The notes beneath the pieces are model-generated. The model worked only from the letters and a program-made list of their open reading frames with translations, was not told the DNA's origin and did not search any database. Of a DNA stretch of 64,000 nucleotides, positions 44,319-52,337 are shown piece by piece. This DNA comes from Winogradskyella sp. PG-2. Lineage in GTDB: Bacteria; Bacteroidota; Bacteroidia; Flavobacteriales; Flavobacteriaceae. Within the stretch, counting starts at the first letter, position 1. Each line of letters starts with the position of its first letter. Both the position numbers and the translations under genes were made by a program. The stretch covers positions 2,354,001-2,418,000 of the forward strand of contig NZ_AP014583.1 in NCBI RefSeq assembly GCF_000828715.1, in the 5' to 3' direction.

Positions 44319-45551
44319 TTATTTCGTCATTTTATTAATAAGTTCAATTCCTTTTTCAAGGGTTTCATCCTTTTTAGTTGTTGTTTGTTTCACATAATTA
44401 GTGGGTACATACTTTTCTCTTGGTGTTCCATTAATATGAAAAAGTTTAGCTGTTGAAAGGCGAAAACCAAAACTTTGATGTTTAAATGAAAACCCATACA
44501 TTTCTCCTGCTAAACGCTCCATTTCCGTGCCTACGACTTGTCCTCTTTCCATTCCCTCAAAACCAATTGCAAGTCCTTCTCCCATACTACCTGTCCATCT
44601 GCCAACTAAAATCAGGACTGGATTTTTGTATTGCTCTTTTCTTGGGCTTACGTATTCAATCCAACTTCTTTCAACATCTGGGTTTCCTTCTGATTTTGCC
44701 ATAAAAGAATGTCTTTGATATGGTTTGGGTTGATTAATAAACCGACTCATTATACCACGTGCCTCATATGAATCGCCACCATTTACAGTATTTCTTAAAT
44801 CAATAATTAACCCTTTAGTATTGAATAGACTATCGAGTGCATTATCAAATTCATTGATAATTTCGTCTTTCCCAAGTGAATTATTTATCCGGATAATACC
44901 AATATTATCTATTTCATCAACTGTTAAAAGATTTTCTTCTTCTCTAATTTCTAATTTGTCTAAATCAAAATCAATTATGCTCTTGTTTTTTAATTTTAAT
45001 TTTAAAACTCTTGGTTGATTGTAACGACCTGCTAATATTTTATTAGAAATCCACTCTTTGACATTTATAGCTTTTTTGTCATTACAATGAGTTGGGAATT
45101 GTTCTATAGCTTTATCAAAATCAATTTCATTTATCATTAGTAATTCAGCACCAATTATGTCATATTTGAGGTTTTTTATTTGTGTTTGCCAAACATTTGA
45201 AACAATGATTTTATCCTCTTCTGCCGTTACATAAACTGGTGAAGAAAGACGAAAAGAAGAATTATACGCTGTGTTTAAATGGACGTGACTATCATAAAAC
45301 TCATCTAGTAGATATTCAAAAAAAAGCACAATTTCTTCTTCTGATTTTATATTAGGAATTAATGCTTCGTAATATTCTCTGATACAGTTTAGATCTACGT
45401 TTTTTTCTTGTAGATAAACGTAATTATATGAAATGCTATTTAAGATTCCATTTAAGTCTTCCTCTATTTTAACAGGGTCAATATTACTTTCTTGAGATTG
45501 GGTGCAAGAAAAATTGAAAAGAAGAATTAACAATAAAGTTATTTGTCTCAT
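44319..45551 (-). CDS. S41-family peptidase-like lipoprotein
   Basis: 410 aa. Lipoprotein signal (LLLILLFNFSCTQSQ). C-terminal S41 domain: GLIIDLRNTVNGGDSYEARGIMSRFINQ, then ILVGRWTGSMGEGLAIGF with the nucleophile Ser in TGSMGE, then VVGTEMERLAGEMYG. The N-terminal half includes a helical cap (LLDEFYDSHVHLNTAYN). Unlike the S41 gene at 12-13.5 kb it is anchored by a lipid. Single-gene cassette. Confidence 0.82.
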   Translation of the reverse strand: MRQITLLLILLFNFSCTQSQESNIDPVKIEEDLNGILNSISYNYVYLQEKNVDLNCIREYYEALIPNIKSEEEIVLFFEYLLDEFYDSHVHLNTAYNSSFRLSSPVYVTAEEDKIIVSNVWQTQIKNLKYDIIGAELLMINEIDFDKAIEQFPTHCNDKKAINVKEWISNKILAGRYNQPRVLKLKLKNKSIIDFDLDKLEIREEENLLTVDEIDNIGIIRINNSLGKDEIINEFDNALDSLFNTKGLIIDLRNTVNGGDSYEARGIMSRFINQPKPYQRHSFMAKSEGNPDVERSWIEYVSPRKEQYKNPVLILVGRWTGSMGEGLAIGFEGMERGQVVGTEMERLAGEMYGFSFKHQSFGFRLSTAKLFHINGTPREKYVPTNYVKQTTTKKDETLEKGIELINKMTK

Positions 45552-45584
45552 AATTTTTTCGAAGGTTGTTTTTAAATTGCGTAG

Positions 45585-45706
45585 AACGGTCTTGTGTAAT
45601 GTTTGTGCGGCTTAAAATCCGAAGGATTTTCCGCCAGTTACAATTTTGTTAAGTTGTTGTTGTTTTCAATTCTTGTTTAAATATAGCATGAATTTTACAC
45701 GGTGTT
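45585..45706 (-). other. attC-like site B24
   Basis: AACGGTCTTGTGTAATG ... ATTTTACACGGTGTT with an AAAATCC-GAA-GGATTTT hairpin. Cassette ends GTTGTAAGTAGTTT / AAATTACTTACAAC. Confidence 0.78.
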
Positions 45707-45718
45707 GTAAGTAGTTTT

Positions 45719-46369
45719 TTACCTTTTCTTCTTAACAGCTTTCCAATATAAATCATAAAATTCATTATTAGAAGTTAAATTCTTAATTCCATTAGAAAAA
45801 TATTCAATTATTGATTTTTTTAAGACTTGATTATCATCACTTAAACAATCTTTCCCGCTTGAGTCAAGAACAATTATAGATGCATAAATACCATGATTAC
45901 TTCCTTTAACTTGTTTGTGATAACGATTACTTTTCACTTGGTTCCCATCACCTTTACTGTTCTCAAAACCTGTTGCATAAACAGTGTAAAGATTATCATT
46001 ATTAAATAGTTTGACATTTTTCCAAATTAAAACCGGATGTTCCTCTCTTTTTACTCTAAACTTTTCACTCCATAATCCAAACTTTTCATACATAACCTTT
46101 TTAGTGTAAAATGATGAGTATGTAGCGTTGAATCTTAACTCTTTAGCAAATGATGAATTTTTATCTTTAATTAAATTTGAAGAATTAATTTCAAAATCTT
46201 TAAACCCATTTATATGTATGAAGGGATATTTTAAAGTTTGATCGTGAGTTTTTACTACTTGAGGGGTTACAATGTGATATTTCTGGTTCGTTTTTTGTTT
46301 TCCTACTGTAATTTTTTTAGTTGAACAACTAACAATAATTAACAGAGAAAATAGATAGATTTTTTTCAT
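45719..46369 (-). CDS. hypothetical lipoprotein
   Basis: 216 aa. Lipoprotein signal (IYLFSLLIIVSCSTKK). Mixed alpha/beta remainder with VYATGFENSKGDGNQVKSNRYHKQV, and a C-terminal helical end (IEYFSNGIKNLTSNNEFYDLYWKAVKKKR). No family recognised. Single-gene cassette, start about 25 bp from the boundary. Confidence 0.6.
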   Translation of the reverse strand: MKKIYLFSLLIIVSCSTKKITVGKQKTNQKYHIVTPQVVKTHDQTLKYPFIHINGFKDFEINSSNLIKDKNSSFAKELRFNATYSSFYTKKVMYEKFGLWSEKFRVKREEHPVLIWKNVKLFNNDNLYTVYATGFENSKGDGNQVKSNRYHKQVKGSNHGIYASIIVLDSSGKDCLSDDNQVLKKSIIEYFSNGIKNLTSNNEFYDLYWKAVKKKR

Positions 46370-46407
46370 ATTTTTTTAAAAACTAAAGGGTTTTTTAAAT
46401 TACTTAC

Positions 46408-46528
46408 AACGGAATTGTGTATGGCTCGTTGCGGGAAATCAGCTATGATTTTCCGCCGTAACCGAAAGATAGCAAATTGCAATGAATTCCGATTAGGAAT
46501 TCAGCCGCAATGAGCTATACACGTTGTT
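46408..46528 (-). other. attC-like site B25
   Basis: AACGGAATTGTGTATGGCTCGTTGCGG ... CCGCAATGAGCTATACACGTTGTT. Almost identical to B26. Cassette ends GTTGGTGGTTCGTTT / AAATGACCACCAAC. Confidence 0.82.
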
Positions 46529-46584
46529 GGTGGTTCGTTTTTCCTCTCTGGATTTTAAATAATTTAGTTTTGATTTATGCAAAA

Positions 46585-47094
46585 TTAACGATATTCAGAA
46601 CTTACTACATTTGATGGATGAATATGCACTATTTTCCATGTATCATTGTTTTCCCCAAGAACAATAGTTCTCCTTGAAAGTGATTTACCATTTTCTAAAT
46701 GAAAAGTTACTATTGCTGCTTCTTTAAGTATTGTAATTTTTAAATCTTTAGGTTCGAGTTTCATAAAAGGTGGTTGTTTTCCACTTTCACGTATGCTATT
46801 TATAACCTGTTTCATTTGAGGGTCAAGCCCATTCATTCGCCTATAATTAACATTATCAATAGGTCCTAATGAATCATTTGACATTATAGCTCTAGGAAAA
46901 ATATAGGCGTCATTAGTCATTAAAGCTTCCATTGTTTCAAAATCTCCATTTTCAAAAGCACGAAGAAATTTATTTAGTGTATTCACTACTTCTTTTTCCT
47001 CATCTATGTCTTGTTGAGTTGAATTACAAGAAGTTTGAGAGATACTTATTGTAAACAATGCACTTATTAGTATCAATATTTGAATTTTATTCAT
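46585..47094 (-). CDS. NTF2-like (SnoaL) lipoprotein
   Basis: 169 aa from MNKIQILILISALFTISISQTSCNS; five codons further upstream another ATG exists. Lipoprotein signal, then a SnoaL/DUF4440-type domain: VVNTLNKFLRAFENGDFETMEALMTNDAYIFP, LKITILKEAAIVTFHLENG, SLSRRTIVLGENNDTWKIVHIHPS. The buried His/Trp pattern fits NTF2-like ligand pockets. Single-gene cassette. Confidence 0.8.
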   Translation of the reverse strand: MNKIQILILISALFTISISQTSCNSTQQDIDEEKEVVNTLNKFLRAFENGDFETMEALMTNDAYIFPRAIMSNDSLGPIDNVNYRRMNGLDPQMKQVINSIRESGKQPPFMKLEPKDLKITILKEAAIVTFHLENGKSLSRRTIVLGENNDTWKIVHIHPSNVVSSEYR

Positions 47095-47156
47095 AATTCT
47101 ACTGTTCAAATGACTTTTGAGTTTTATTATCTGTTTCGTTTTTTTAAATGACCACC

Positions 47157-47277
47157 AACGGTTTTGTGTATGGCTCGTTGCGGAAAATCAGCTATGATTT
47201 TCCGCCGTAACCGAAAGATAGCAAATTGCAATGAATTCCGATTAGGAATTCAGCCGCAATGAGCTATACACGTTGTT
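47157..47277 (-). other. attC-like site B26
   Basis: AACGGTTTTGTGTATGGCTCGTTGCGG ... CCGCAATGAGCTATACACGTTGTT. Cassette ends GTTGTAGCACGTTT / AAATGTGCTACAAC. Confidence 0.82.
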
Positions 47278-47293
47278 GTAGCACGTTTTTATT

Positions 47294-47659
47294 TTATAAT
47301 TTATTTAGTTTCCTATGGTAATAAAATCCAATTAGGCTGACTATAACTTGAGATGGAATAAATACTTTCCATAAAAATTTATCCATCAGATTCAGTTGAG
47401 TTCCAATTAGGCTTATAATTCCAATTATCGCTACAGAAGAAAAGAAAGTTATTCCAATTTTCTGCGGATATTTCAAAGACAGAAATTGAGTCAGATTACT
47501 TATTAAGTAGATAGGAATGTAAAATATTCCTCCAATGACAAGTAAGACAAAACCCTTTCCCCAAAATCCGCTATTAAAGAGCATTTCTATTGTACCAAAC
47601 ATAATGAAAGTCAAATATCCAACTACTATACTCAATAAATAAACTCTTTTAATTTTCAT
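47294..47659 (-). CDS. hypothetical four-helix membrane protein
   Basis: 121 aa. Four membrane helices (VYLLSIVVGYLTFIMFG, GFVLLVIGGIFYIPIYLI, IGITFFSSVAIIGIISLIG, VFIPSQVIVSLIGFYY). No family recognised. It overlaps the upstream small membrane gene by 11 bp, so the two are a translationally coupled pair. Confidence 0.62.
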   Translation of the reverse strand: MKIKRVYLLSIVVGYLTFIMFGTIEMLFNSGFWGKGFVLLVIGGIFYIPIYLISNLTQFLSLKYPQKIGITFFSSVAIIGIISLIGTQLNLMDKFLWKVFIPSQVIVSLIGFYYHRKLNKL

Positions 47660-47876
47660 TTAGACTTTTCAAATATTTTCTAAACTTCAACATTTTTATT
47701 CCTGGAAAAACCATAAATACAATTCCGAAAACACATCCAAATAGACTAATTGTTTGTGGTGTTGGTCTTTTACTTCCTAATTTGTGGAACAAAATAGACA
47801 CTATAAAAACTACAATTCCAATTATAAATGGCGTTAATAAATTCCGCCAAGATTTTTTAATATTTTCTTCTGTCAT
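47649..47876 (-). CDS. hypothetical two-helix membrane protein
   Basis: 75 aa from MTEENIKKSWRNLL; an upstream frame extends into site B27 and is not counted. Two helices (LLTPFIIGIVVFIVSILF, ISLFGCVFGIVFMVFPGI) and a basic tail. No family recognised. First gene of a two-gene cassette. Confidence 0.6.
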   Translation of the reverse strand: MTEENIKKSWRNLLTPFIIGIVVFIVSILFHKLGSKRPTPQTISLFGCVFGIVFMVFPGIKMLKFRKYLKSLNEN

Positions 47877-47899
47877 TTCAGTTTTCTCAAATGTGCTAC

Positions 47900-48022
47900 A
47901 ACGTGTTTGTATATGGTTTGTTGCGTTGTTTAGAACGTAATTTAGCAAATAAAAACCGAATAGAAAATCCGCGAGGATTTTCGTAAGTAGGCTAGAACTA
48001 GCAATAAATTATATACGGTGTT
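47900..48022 (-). other. attC-like site B27
   Basis: AACGTGTTTGTATATGG ... GAAAATCC-GCGA-GGATTTTC ... TTATATACGGTGTT. Cassette ends GTTGGCAATAGTAT / ATATTATTGCCAAC. Confidence 0.8.
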
Positions 48023-48036
48023 GGCAATAGTATTTT

Positions 48037-48408
48037 TTATTCAGTTAGATTTTCTGTTATAGATTTCAGCGTTTCAATTTTCGGCATTTCTATAATTTCA
48101 GATTCTCCGTCTATTGAGTAAAATTCCAATTCAGTCGGCATTTGGTCAGTTCCGAATACAGATATTCCAATCAATTCTCCGTTTTTACTTTTTCCAGCGT
48201 AATCTATTATTAAATTTCCTTTTTGAATTTCCGAGTCAAATGTTTTTCCAAATATGATAGTCGGACAATTTCCGCAACCACATCTCGCAATAACTTTCAG
48301 GTTTCCGATTAAATTAGTCCATTCCGATTTTTCTTTTCCAAACAGATAAGTCAGAAATTCAATTTCGGATTCTGTTAATTCTCTTTTATCTGGAATACTG
48401 TATTTCAT
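48037..48408 (-). CDS. hypothetical protein with Cys-rich motif
   Basis: 123 aa, soluble, no signal. An N-terminal helix (LTESEIEFLTYLFGKEKSEW) is followed by VIARCGCGNCPTIIFG, a CxCxxC motif that may bind metal, and a small beta domain. Similar Cys motifs occur in uncharacterised flavobacterial proteins; no function is known. It overlaps the upstream gene by one base. Confidence 0.62.
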   Translation of the reverse strand: MKYSIPDKRELTESEIEFLTYLFGKEKSEWTNLIGNLKVIARCGCGNCPTIIFGKTFDSEIQKGNLIIDYAGKSKNGELIGISVFGTDQMPTELEFYSIDGESEIIEMPKIETLKSITENLTE

Positions 48409-48593
48409 TAATCTTCTGTCTCTTTATTTTTGCTTAAACTTTTAAATAATTTCAAGGCATAAAGAACAGCAATTAAAGACATAATTCCGAAAATCCAATA
48501 TTCTCCTTTTGAATAATAGTTTAATCCGCCAATAATTCCGAAAGCAGTCCACAAAAGATTTGTCAGAATTTCACTTTTAAGTAATTTGTTCAT
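48408..48593 (-). CDS. hypothetical small two-helix membrane protein
   Basis: 61 aa: SEILTNLLWTAFGIIGGLNYYSKGEYWIFGIMSLIAVLYALKLF spans two short membrane helices. The ATG overlaps nothing upstream, and its stop overlaps the next start. No family recognised. Confidence 0.55.
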   Translation of the reverse strand: MNKLLKSEILTNLLWTAFGIIGGLNYYSKGEYWIFGIMSLIAVLYALKLFKSLSKNKETED

Positions 48594-48621
48594 TTTTAAG
48601 CGTTCAGTTTATATTATTGCC

Positions 48622-48850
48622 AACGCCCACTGTGTATGGCGTAGTGAGGCGCGCCTCACGGAAAGCCATTGTTGCGCCTGATTAGCTATACACGCTGTTG
48701 TGTGTAGTATCGTTCGGAGTTCTCGTAGACTCGACTAAATATACATAAAATTGGCGAGGTGCGACAAACAGTGGGCGTTGGTATGTAATTAGTAGAAGGG
48801 CAGCGTTTGGAAAACGCGATTCTACGTGCCGCAGGCAATTACATACCAAC
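48622..48850 (-). repeat. repeat A copy 16
   Basis: Full 229 bp, C-G type. Confidence 0.95.
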
Positions 48851-49034
48851 GGTCACGTATATGAAACGTAGCATGTAAATAGACGCTTACTTTTCGGATT
48901 ATACACAAGCCAAATTTTTATGTTTTGTTTTTATCTTTTTATTCTAAAAGCCAAATTTAAAAATTTGGCGGTCTTGGCAAACACACATAAACCTTTCGGA
49001 AAGCCTATATTAGCTATGTTTTATATACATTGTT
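48848..49034 (-). other. attC-like site B28
   Basis: AACGGTCACGTATATGAAACGTAGC ... TAGCTATGTTTTATATACATTGTT with a central CCAAATTTAAAAATTTGG hairpin. Cassette ends GTTGTGCCTCGTACT / AGTATGAGGCACAAC. Confidence 0.8.
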
Positions 49035-49049
49035 GTGCCTCGTACTTCC

Positions 49050-49946
49050 TCATAGATTTTTAAGCATATACTTTTTATACATACCAATTGGCATCATTCC
49101 AATTTTCATTCTTCGCTTATCCAAATCCTCAACATTTTCCGTATCTGCTAATTCTACCGTTTTATTTACTGGGTCAACATTTGAAAATTGAGTTCCGTAA
49201 AATTGCTTTTCTCCACTATTAATTTTAATTCTGTCATATAAATAAGCATACTTTTGACCTTCTAAATCTCCGTTTTCTACTGTTCTTTCTATATTTGGCA
49301 GTTGAGATTTCTGCCATTCTTTATCTCCATCACTATGCTGAATAATAAAAAACACTCCTTGAATAGCATCTTTTCCAACTAATTTTTTGGTAGGAAAACC
49401 AAACTCTCCAATAATTTCTTTAAGTCTATTTCTATTTCGTTCATCAACTTCAACTCCACCATCTTTGGTAATCTCTGTTGTGTCAATGTTATATTTATCA
49501 ATAATGTTTTGCATTAGATTATTTCTAACAGCTTGGTCATCTACATACATTTTAATTAGTTCATTTTGCAAATTTTCGTTCTCTACTTTTTCTTTTGGAA
49601 TACTATTGCAAATTTCAAAATTTGATAGAAATTCGGATGCGCAAATTTCTCTCAACATATTTTCATTTTGGGTACTTAATATTTGAATTATTTCGTCATT
49701 CTTACCAATTTTATTTTTTGATTTAAGACCTGTTAAAAGATATTTTCTGTCAATTTTATCAGTAATATTCCTCAATGAATCGAATTGTAAATTTGCAATT
49801 TCATAATTCTCTTCCATTGAATTTTCTATCATCCGCCAACCTAATTTCCAGGTTTCAATCTCGGATATTTGAGAGTTTTCTTTTTGTTTACAAGAGATTA
49901 TTACACTAATTCCTAAAATTAAAATTATAGTTTTTCCTTTGTTCAT
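49050..49946 (-). CDS. DUF6624-containing lipoprotein
   Basis: 298 aa from MNKGKTIILILGISVIISCKQ; the upstream MRRASLRHTQWAL is repeat A. Lipoprotein signal. The C-terminal half fits DUF6624: VDDQAVRNNLMQNIIDKYNIDTTEI, DERNRNRLKEIIGEFGFPTKKLVGKDAIQGVFFIIQHSDGD, YLYDRIKINSGEKQFYGTQF. Function of the domain is unknown. Single-gene cassette. Confidence 0.8.
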   Translation of the reverse strand: MNKGKTIILILGISVIISCKQKENSQISEIETWKLGWRMIENSMEENYEIANLQFDSLRNITDKIDRKYLLTGLKSKNKIGKNDEIIQILSTQNENMLREICASEFLSNFEICNSIPKEKVENENLQNELIKMYVDDQAVRNNLMQNIIDKYNIDTTEITKDGGVEVDERNRNRLKEIIGEFGFPTKKLVGKDAIQGVFFIIQHSDGDKEWQKSQLPNIERTVENGDLEGQKYAYLYDRIKINSGEKQFYGTQFSNVDPVNKTVELADTENVEDLDKRRMKIGMMPIGMYKKYMLKNL

Positions 49947-49968
49947 TGGTTTTTTTAGTATGAGGCAC

Positions 49969-50197
49969 AACGCCCACTGTGTATGGCGTAGTGAGGCGCG
50001 CCTCACGGAAAGCCATTGTTGCGCCTGATTAGCTATACACGCTGTTGTGTGTAGTATCGTTCGGAGTTCTCGTAGACTCGACTAAATATACATAAAATTG
50101 GCGAGGTGCTACAAACAGTGGGCGTTGGTATGTAATTAGTAGAAGGGCAGCGTTTGGAAAACGCGATTCTACGTGCCGCAGGCAATTACATACCAAC
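49969..50197 (-). repeat. repeat A copy 17
   Basis: Full 229 bp, C-G type, with GGTGCTACAAAC as in copy 7. Confidence 0.95.
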
Positions 50198-50383
50198 GGT
50201 CTTGTGTATGAAACGTAGCGTTGCCTAAAATTAGTATATTATGGTTAAACAATGAGCCGAGTTTTTATATTTTGTGCTTGTTTATCACGTTTTATGCTTA
50301 AAAATCTAAAAAATTGGCGGTAAAAGCAAGTAAACACATACCTTATGATAAGCCAAAACTAGCTATGTTTTATACATGGTGTT
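50195..50383 (-). other. attC-like site B29
   Basis: AACGGTCTTGTGTATGAAACGTAGCG ... TAGCTATGTTTTATACATGGTGTT. Closes a gene-less body. Confidence 0.8.
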
Positions 50384-50589
50384 GTGCGGTCGTTATTTCT
50401 TATTCAGCCTGATTTATCCGTTAGTCTTTATCCGTCGTCCTGATCCGTTTTACCTCAAACCTGAACCTAATCTTTGCGAAAATCCGTGCGCTCTGTACCA
50501 GATTTATCCATCAAAAAATGCGATTCGTTTTAGTGATTAGTATCTGTTTTATTTTGAGTGATCGCGAGTGCATTTTAATGACGCACAAC
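50381..50589. other. gene-less cassette body
   Basis: 209 bp bounded by GTTGTGCGGTCGTT and AATGACGCACAAC, like the coding cassettes, but with no ORF over about 40 codons on either strand. Internally it has direct echoes (TTTATCCGTTAGTC, TTTATCCGTCGTCC, TTTATCCATC). May be a small RNA, a very short ORF, or a remnant. Confidence 0.55.
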
Positions 50590-50815
50590 GCCCACTGTGT
50601 ATGGCGTAGTGAGGCGCGCCTCACGGAAAGCCATTGTTGCGCCTGATTAGCTATACACGCTGTTGTGTGTAGTATCGTTCGGAGTTCTCGTAGACTCGAC
50701 TAAATATACATAAAATTGGCGAGGTGCGACAAACAGTGGGCGTTGGTATGTAATTAGTAGAAGGGCAGCGTTTGGAAAACGCGATTCTACGTGCCGCAGG
50801 CAATTACATACCAAC
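50587..50815 (-). repeat. repeat A copy 18
   Basis: Full 229 bp, C-G type. Confidence 0.95.
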
Positions 50816-50939
50816 GGAATTGTGTATGGTTAGTTGCGTGGCTAAGCAACTAAATTAGTAAACAAATATGAACCTGAGAAAATTCCGAAGGAATTTTCCA
50901 AATAAGCACTTGCCAAAGCAATTAATTATACACGGTGTT
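50813..50939 (-). other. attC-like site B30
   Basis: AACGGAATTGTGTATGGTTAG ... GAAAATTCC-GAA-GGAATTTTC ... TTATACACGGTGTT. Near twin of B19. Cassette ends GTTGGCTTTAGTTT / AAATTAAAGCCAAC. Confidence 0.82.
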
Positions 50940-50951
50940 GGCTTTAGTTTT

Positions 50952-51548
50952 TTAGTTTTCTGCAAATTTTATTAATGGTTTTATATTTCCATTGTCAGCT
51001 TCTCTTAATGCTATGATATACTCTTTTCTTGTTTCATCCGCTCTAACCATATTTGACTTGTGCCAGCTGAAAATTTCTTTTCCGAAAATAGATTCAATAA
51101 TTATATCAGCCATCATTCTTGAGTGTCTACCATTTCCATTTGGAAAGCAGTGAATTGCTACGATTCTATGTTTAAATCTAATAGCAATTTCTTTAGGTTG
51201 ATAAGTCTTATTTTCTAACCAATATTTAGTGTCATCAATTAGATTTTTCAGTTCTATTCCGATTTGAGTCCATTTTATTCCAATGTTTTTGTCAGTCTTT
51301 CTAAATTCACCTGCCCATTTCCAAACATCGCTGTACATTTTTTTGTGTAAATCTTTTATAAACTTTTCAGTCAATATTTTTTCAGGTTTTAAATTAGCAC
51401 GAATAGTCCATTCTACAGCTTTTTCAATATTTAACTGTTCAAATTCATCGAGTTCTTTTTGCGTTGTTATTGATTTTATTTTTAGACCTTTTTTTTCGTC
51501 TTCATCTAAAGGTGTTTGGCCATCTGCGTATTTTAAATCTAATCCCAT
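50952..51548 (-). CDS. Fic-domain protein (mobile mystery protein B)
   Basis: 198 aa. Fic/DOC fold: ILTEKFIKDLHKKMYSDVWKWAGEFR, then the catalytic loop AIHCFPNGNGRHSRMMADI (Fic motif with Asn in place of the usual Asp/Glu). Fic enzymes transfer AMP or related groups to proteins. It matches the family called mobile mystery protein B, always found next to an HTH partner in mobile contexts. Overlaps the HTH gene by 10 bp. Probably a toxin-antitoxin-like pair. Confidence 0.9.
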   Translation of the reverse strand: MGLDLKYADGQTPLDEDEKKGLKIKSITTQKELDEFEQLNIEKAVEWTIRANLKPEKILTEKFIKDLHKKMYSDVWKWAGEFRKTDKNIGIKWTQIGIELKNLIDDTKYWLENKTYQPKEIAIRFKHRIVAIHCFPNGNGRHSRMMADIIIESIFGKEIFSWHKSNMVRADETRKEYIIALREADNGNIKPLIKFAEN

Positions 51549-52000
51549 AATGACTTTCTCATTTCCCTTTTTATTTCATTAGCCAAGTCATTTATTGAAT
51601 GATCAATTTTATCTTCACTGATTCCTTGGTCCTCTAATTTCATATTTTGATTTGTCCTTAAAACAATTTTTCGGGCCAGTTTTTCAGCCTTTAAGTTGAT
51701 TAGACTTTCGATGGTCCCATCTTTAGGAATAAAACCATAGATAAATTTCATATTCAAGGCATTGCCAACATCCTTTAGTTTATTGATGGTTATCTGACCT
51801 GTAGCTTCACGTTCCTCAATTTTTTGAATAGCTCCTTTAGTCAAGTCAAGTTTGTTTCCTAATTGGTCTCTTGTCATATTAAGAGTAGTTCTAATAGTAT
51901 TTACCCATCCTTTTTGTGGGACCAGGACCATTCCTGCATCTTTAAAATTAGTCAGTTTTTGGTCTAATTGTTCTATGAGTAGTTTTTTCTTGTTTCTCAT
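51539..52000 (-). CDS. HTH protein (mobile mystery protein A)
   Basis: 153 aa. Xre-type helix-turn-helix (TLNMTRDQLGNKLDLTKGAIQKIEEREATGQITINKLKDVGNAL) after a family-specific N-terminus (LIEQLDQKL, GMVLVPQKGWVNTIR). It fits mobile mystery protein A, the regulator of the Fic partner. Four related dyads upstream suggest autoregulation. Confidence 0.9.
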   Translation of the reverse strand: MRNKKKLLIEQLDQKLTNFKDAGMVLVPQKGWVNTIRTTLNMTRDQLGNKLDLTKGAIQKIEEREATGQITINKLKDVGNALNMKFIYGFIPKDGTIESLINLKAEKLARKIVLRTNQNMKLEDQGISEDKIDHSINDLANEIKREMRKSLWD

Positions 52001-52014
52001 TTGTTAATATTTTA

Positions 52015-52030
52015 TACATATAAGTATGTA
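52015..52030. promoter_or_regulatory. operator-like dyad 1 of the mystery A/B pair
   Basis: TACATATAAGTATGTA, an inverted repeat 15 bp before the start of the HTH gene. Confidence 0.6.
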
Positions 52031-52038
52031 AATTAAAG

Positions 52039-52046
52039 CAAAAGTA
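52039..52046 (-). promoter_or_regulatory. -7 box for the mystery A/B pair
   Basis: TACTTTTG on the minus strand fits TAnnTTTG; the -33 region 19 bases upstream reads TTTT. Flanked on both sides by dyads. Confidence 0.5.
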
Positions 52047-52124
52047 TACAAATATGTAGAAATAAAAAAATAAAAGAATACTTATATGTGTTCTTTTATA
52101 CAAATAATCATACACTTATGTATG
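52047..52124. promoter_or_regulatory. further operator-like dyads of the mystery A/B pair
   Basis: TACAAATATGTA (52047-52058), an imperfect GAATACTTATATGTGTTC (from about 52076), and CATACACTTATGTATG (52109-52124) share the TA(C)ATA / TATGTA theme with dyad 1. They lie at about two to three helical turns. Confidence 0.5.
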
Positions 52125-52163
52125 AATAAGTTTGTCTAAAAGGTTCTGATTTAAATTAAAGCC

Positions 52164-52290
52164 AACGGTCTCGGCTATGATTTCGTTGTGGACATTTCCG
52201 AGAGGAAACTGTCCGCCGAAACCTAACCTTGGCTTAAAGTTAAGAATTTCCCGTTAGAAAATCCTGCCACAATGAATTATAGCCATTGTT
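52164..52290 (-). other. attC-like site B31
   Basis: AACGGTCTCGGCTATGATTTCG ... AATGAATTATAGCCATTGTT. Cassette ends GTTGTGCTTTCGTTA / TAATGAAGCACAAC. Confidence 0.8.
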
Positions 52291-52337
52291 GTGCTTTCGT
52301 TATTTTTATTTAGTTTTCTTGTTCATTTTTTAAGAAT

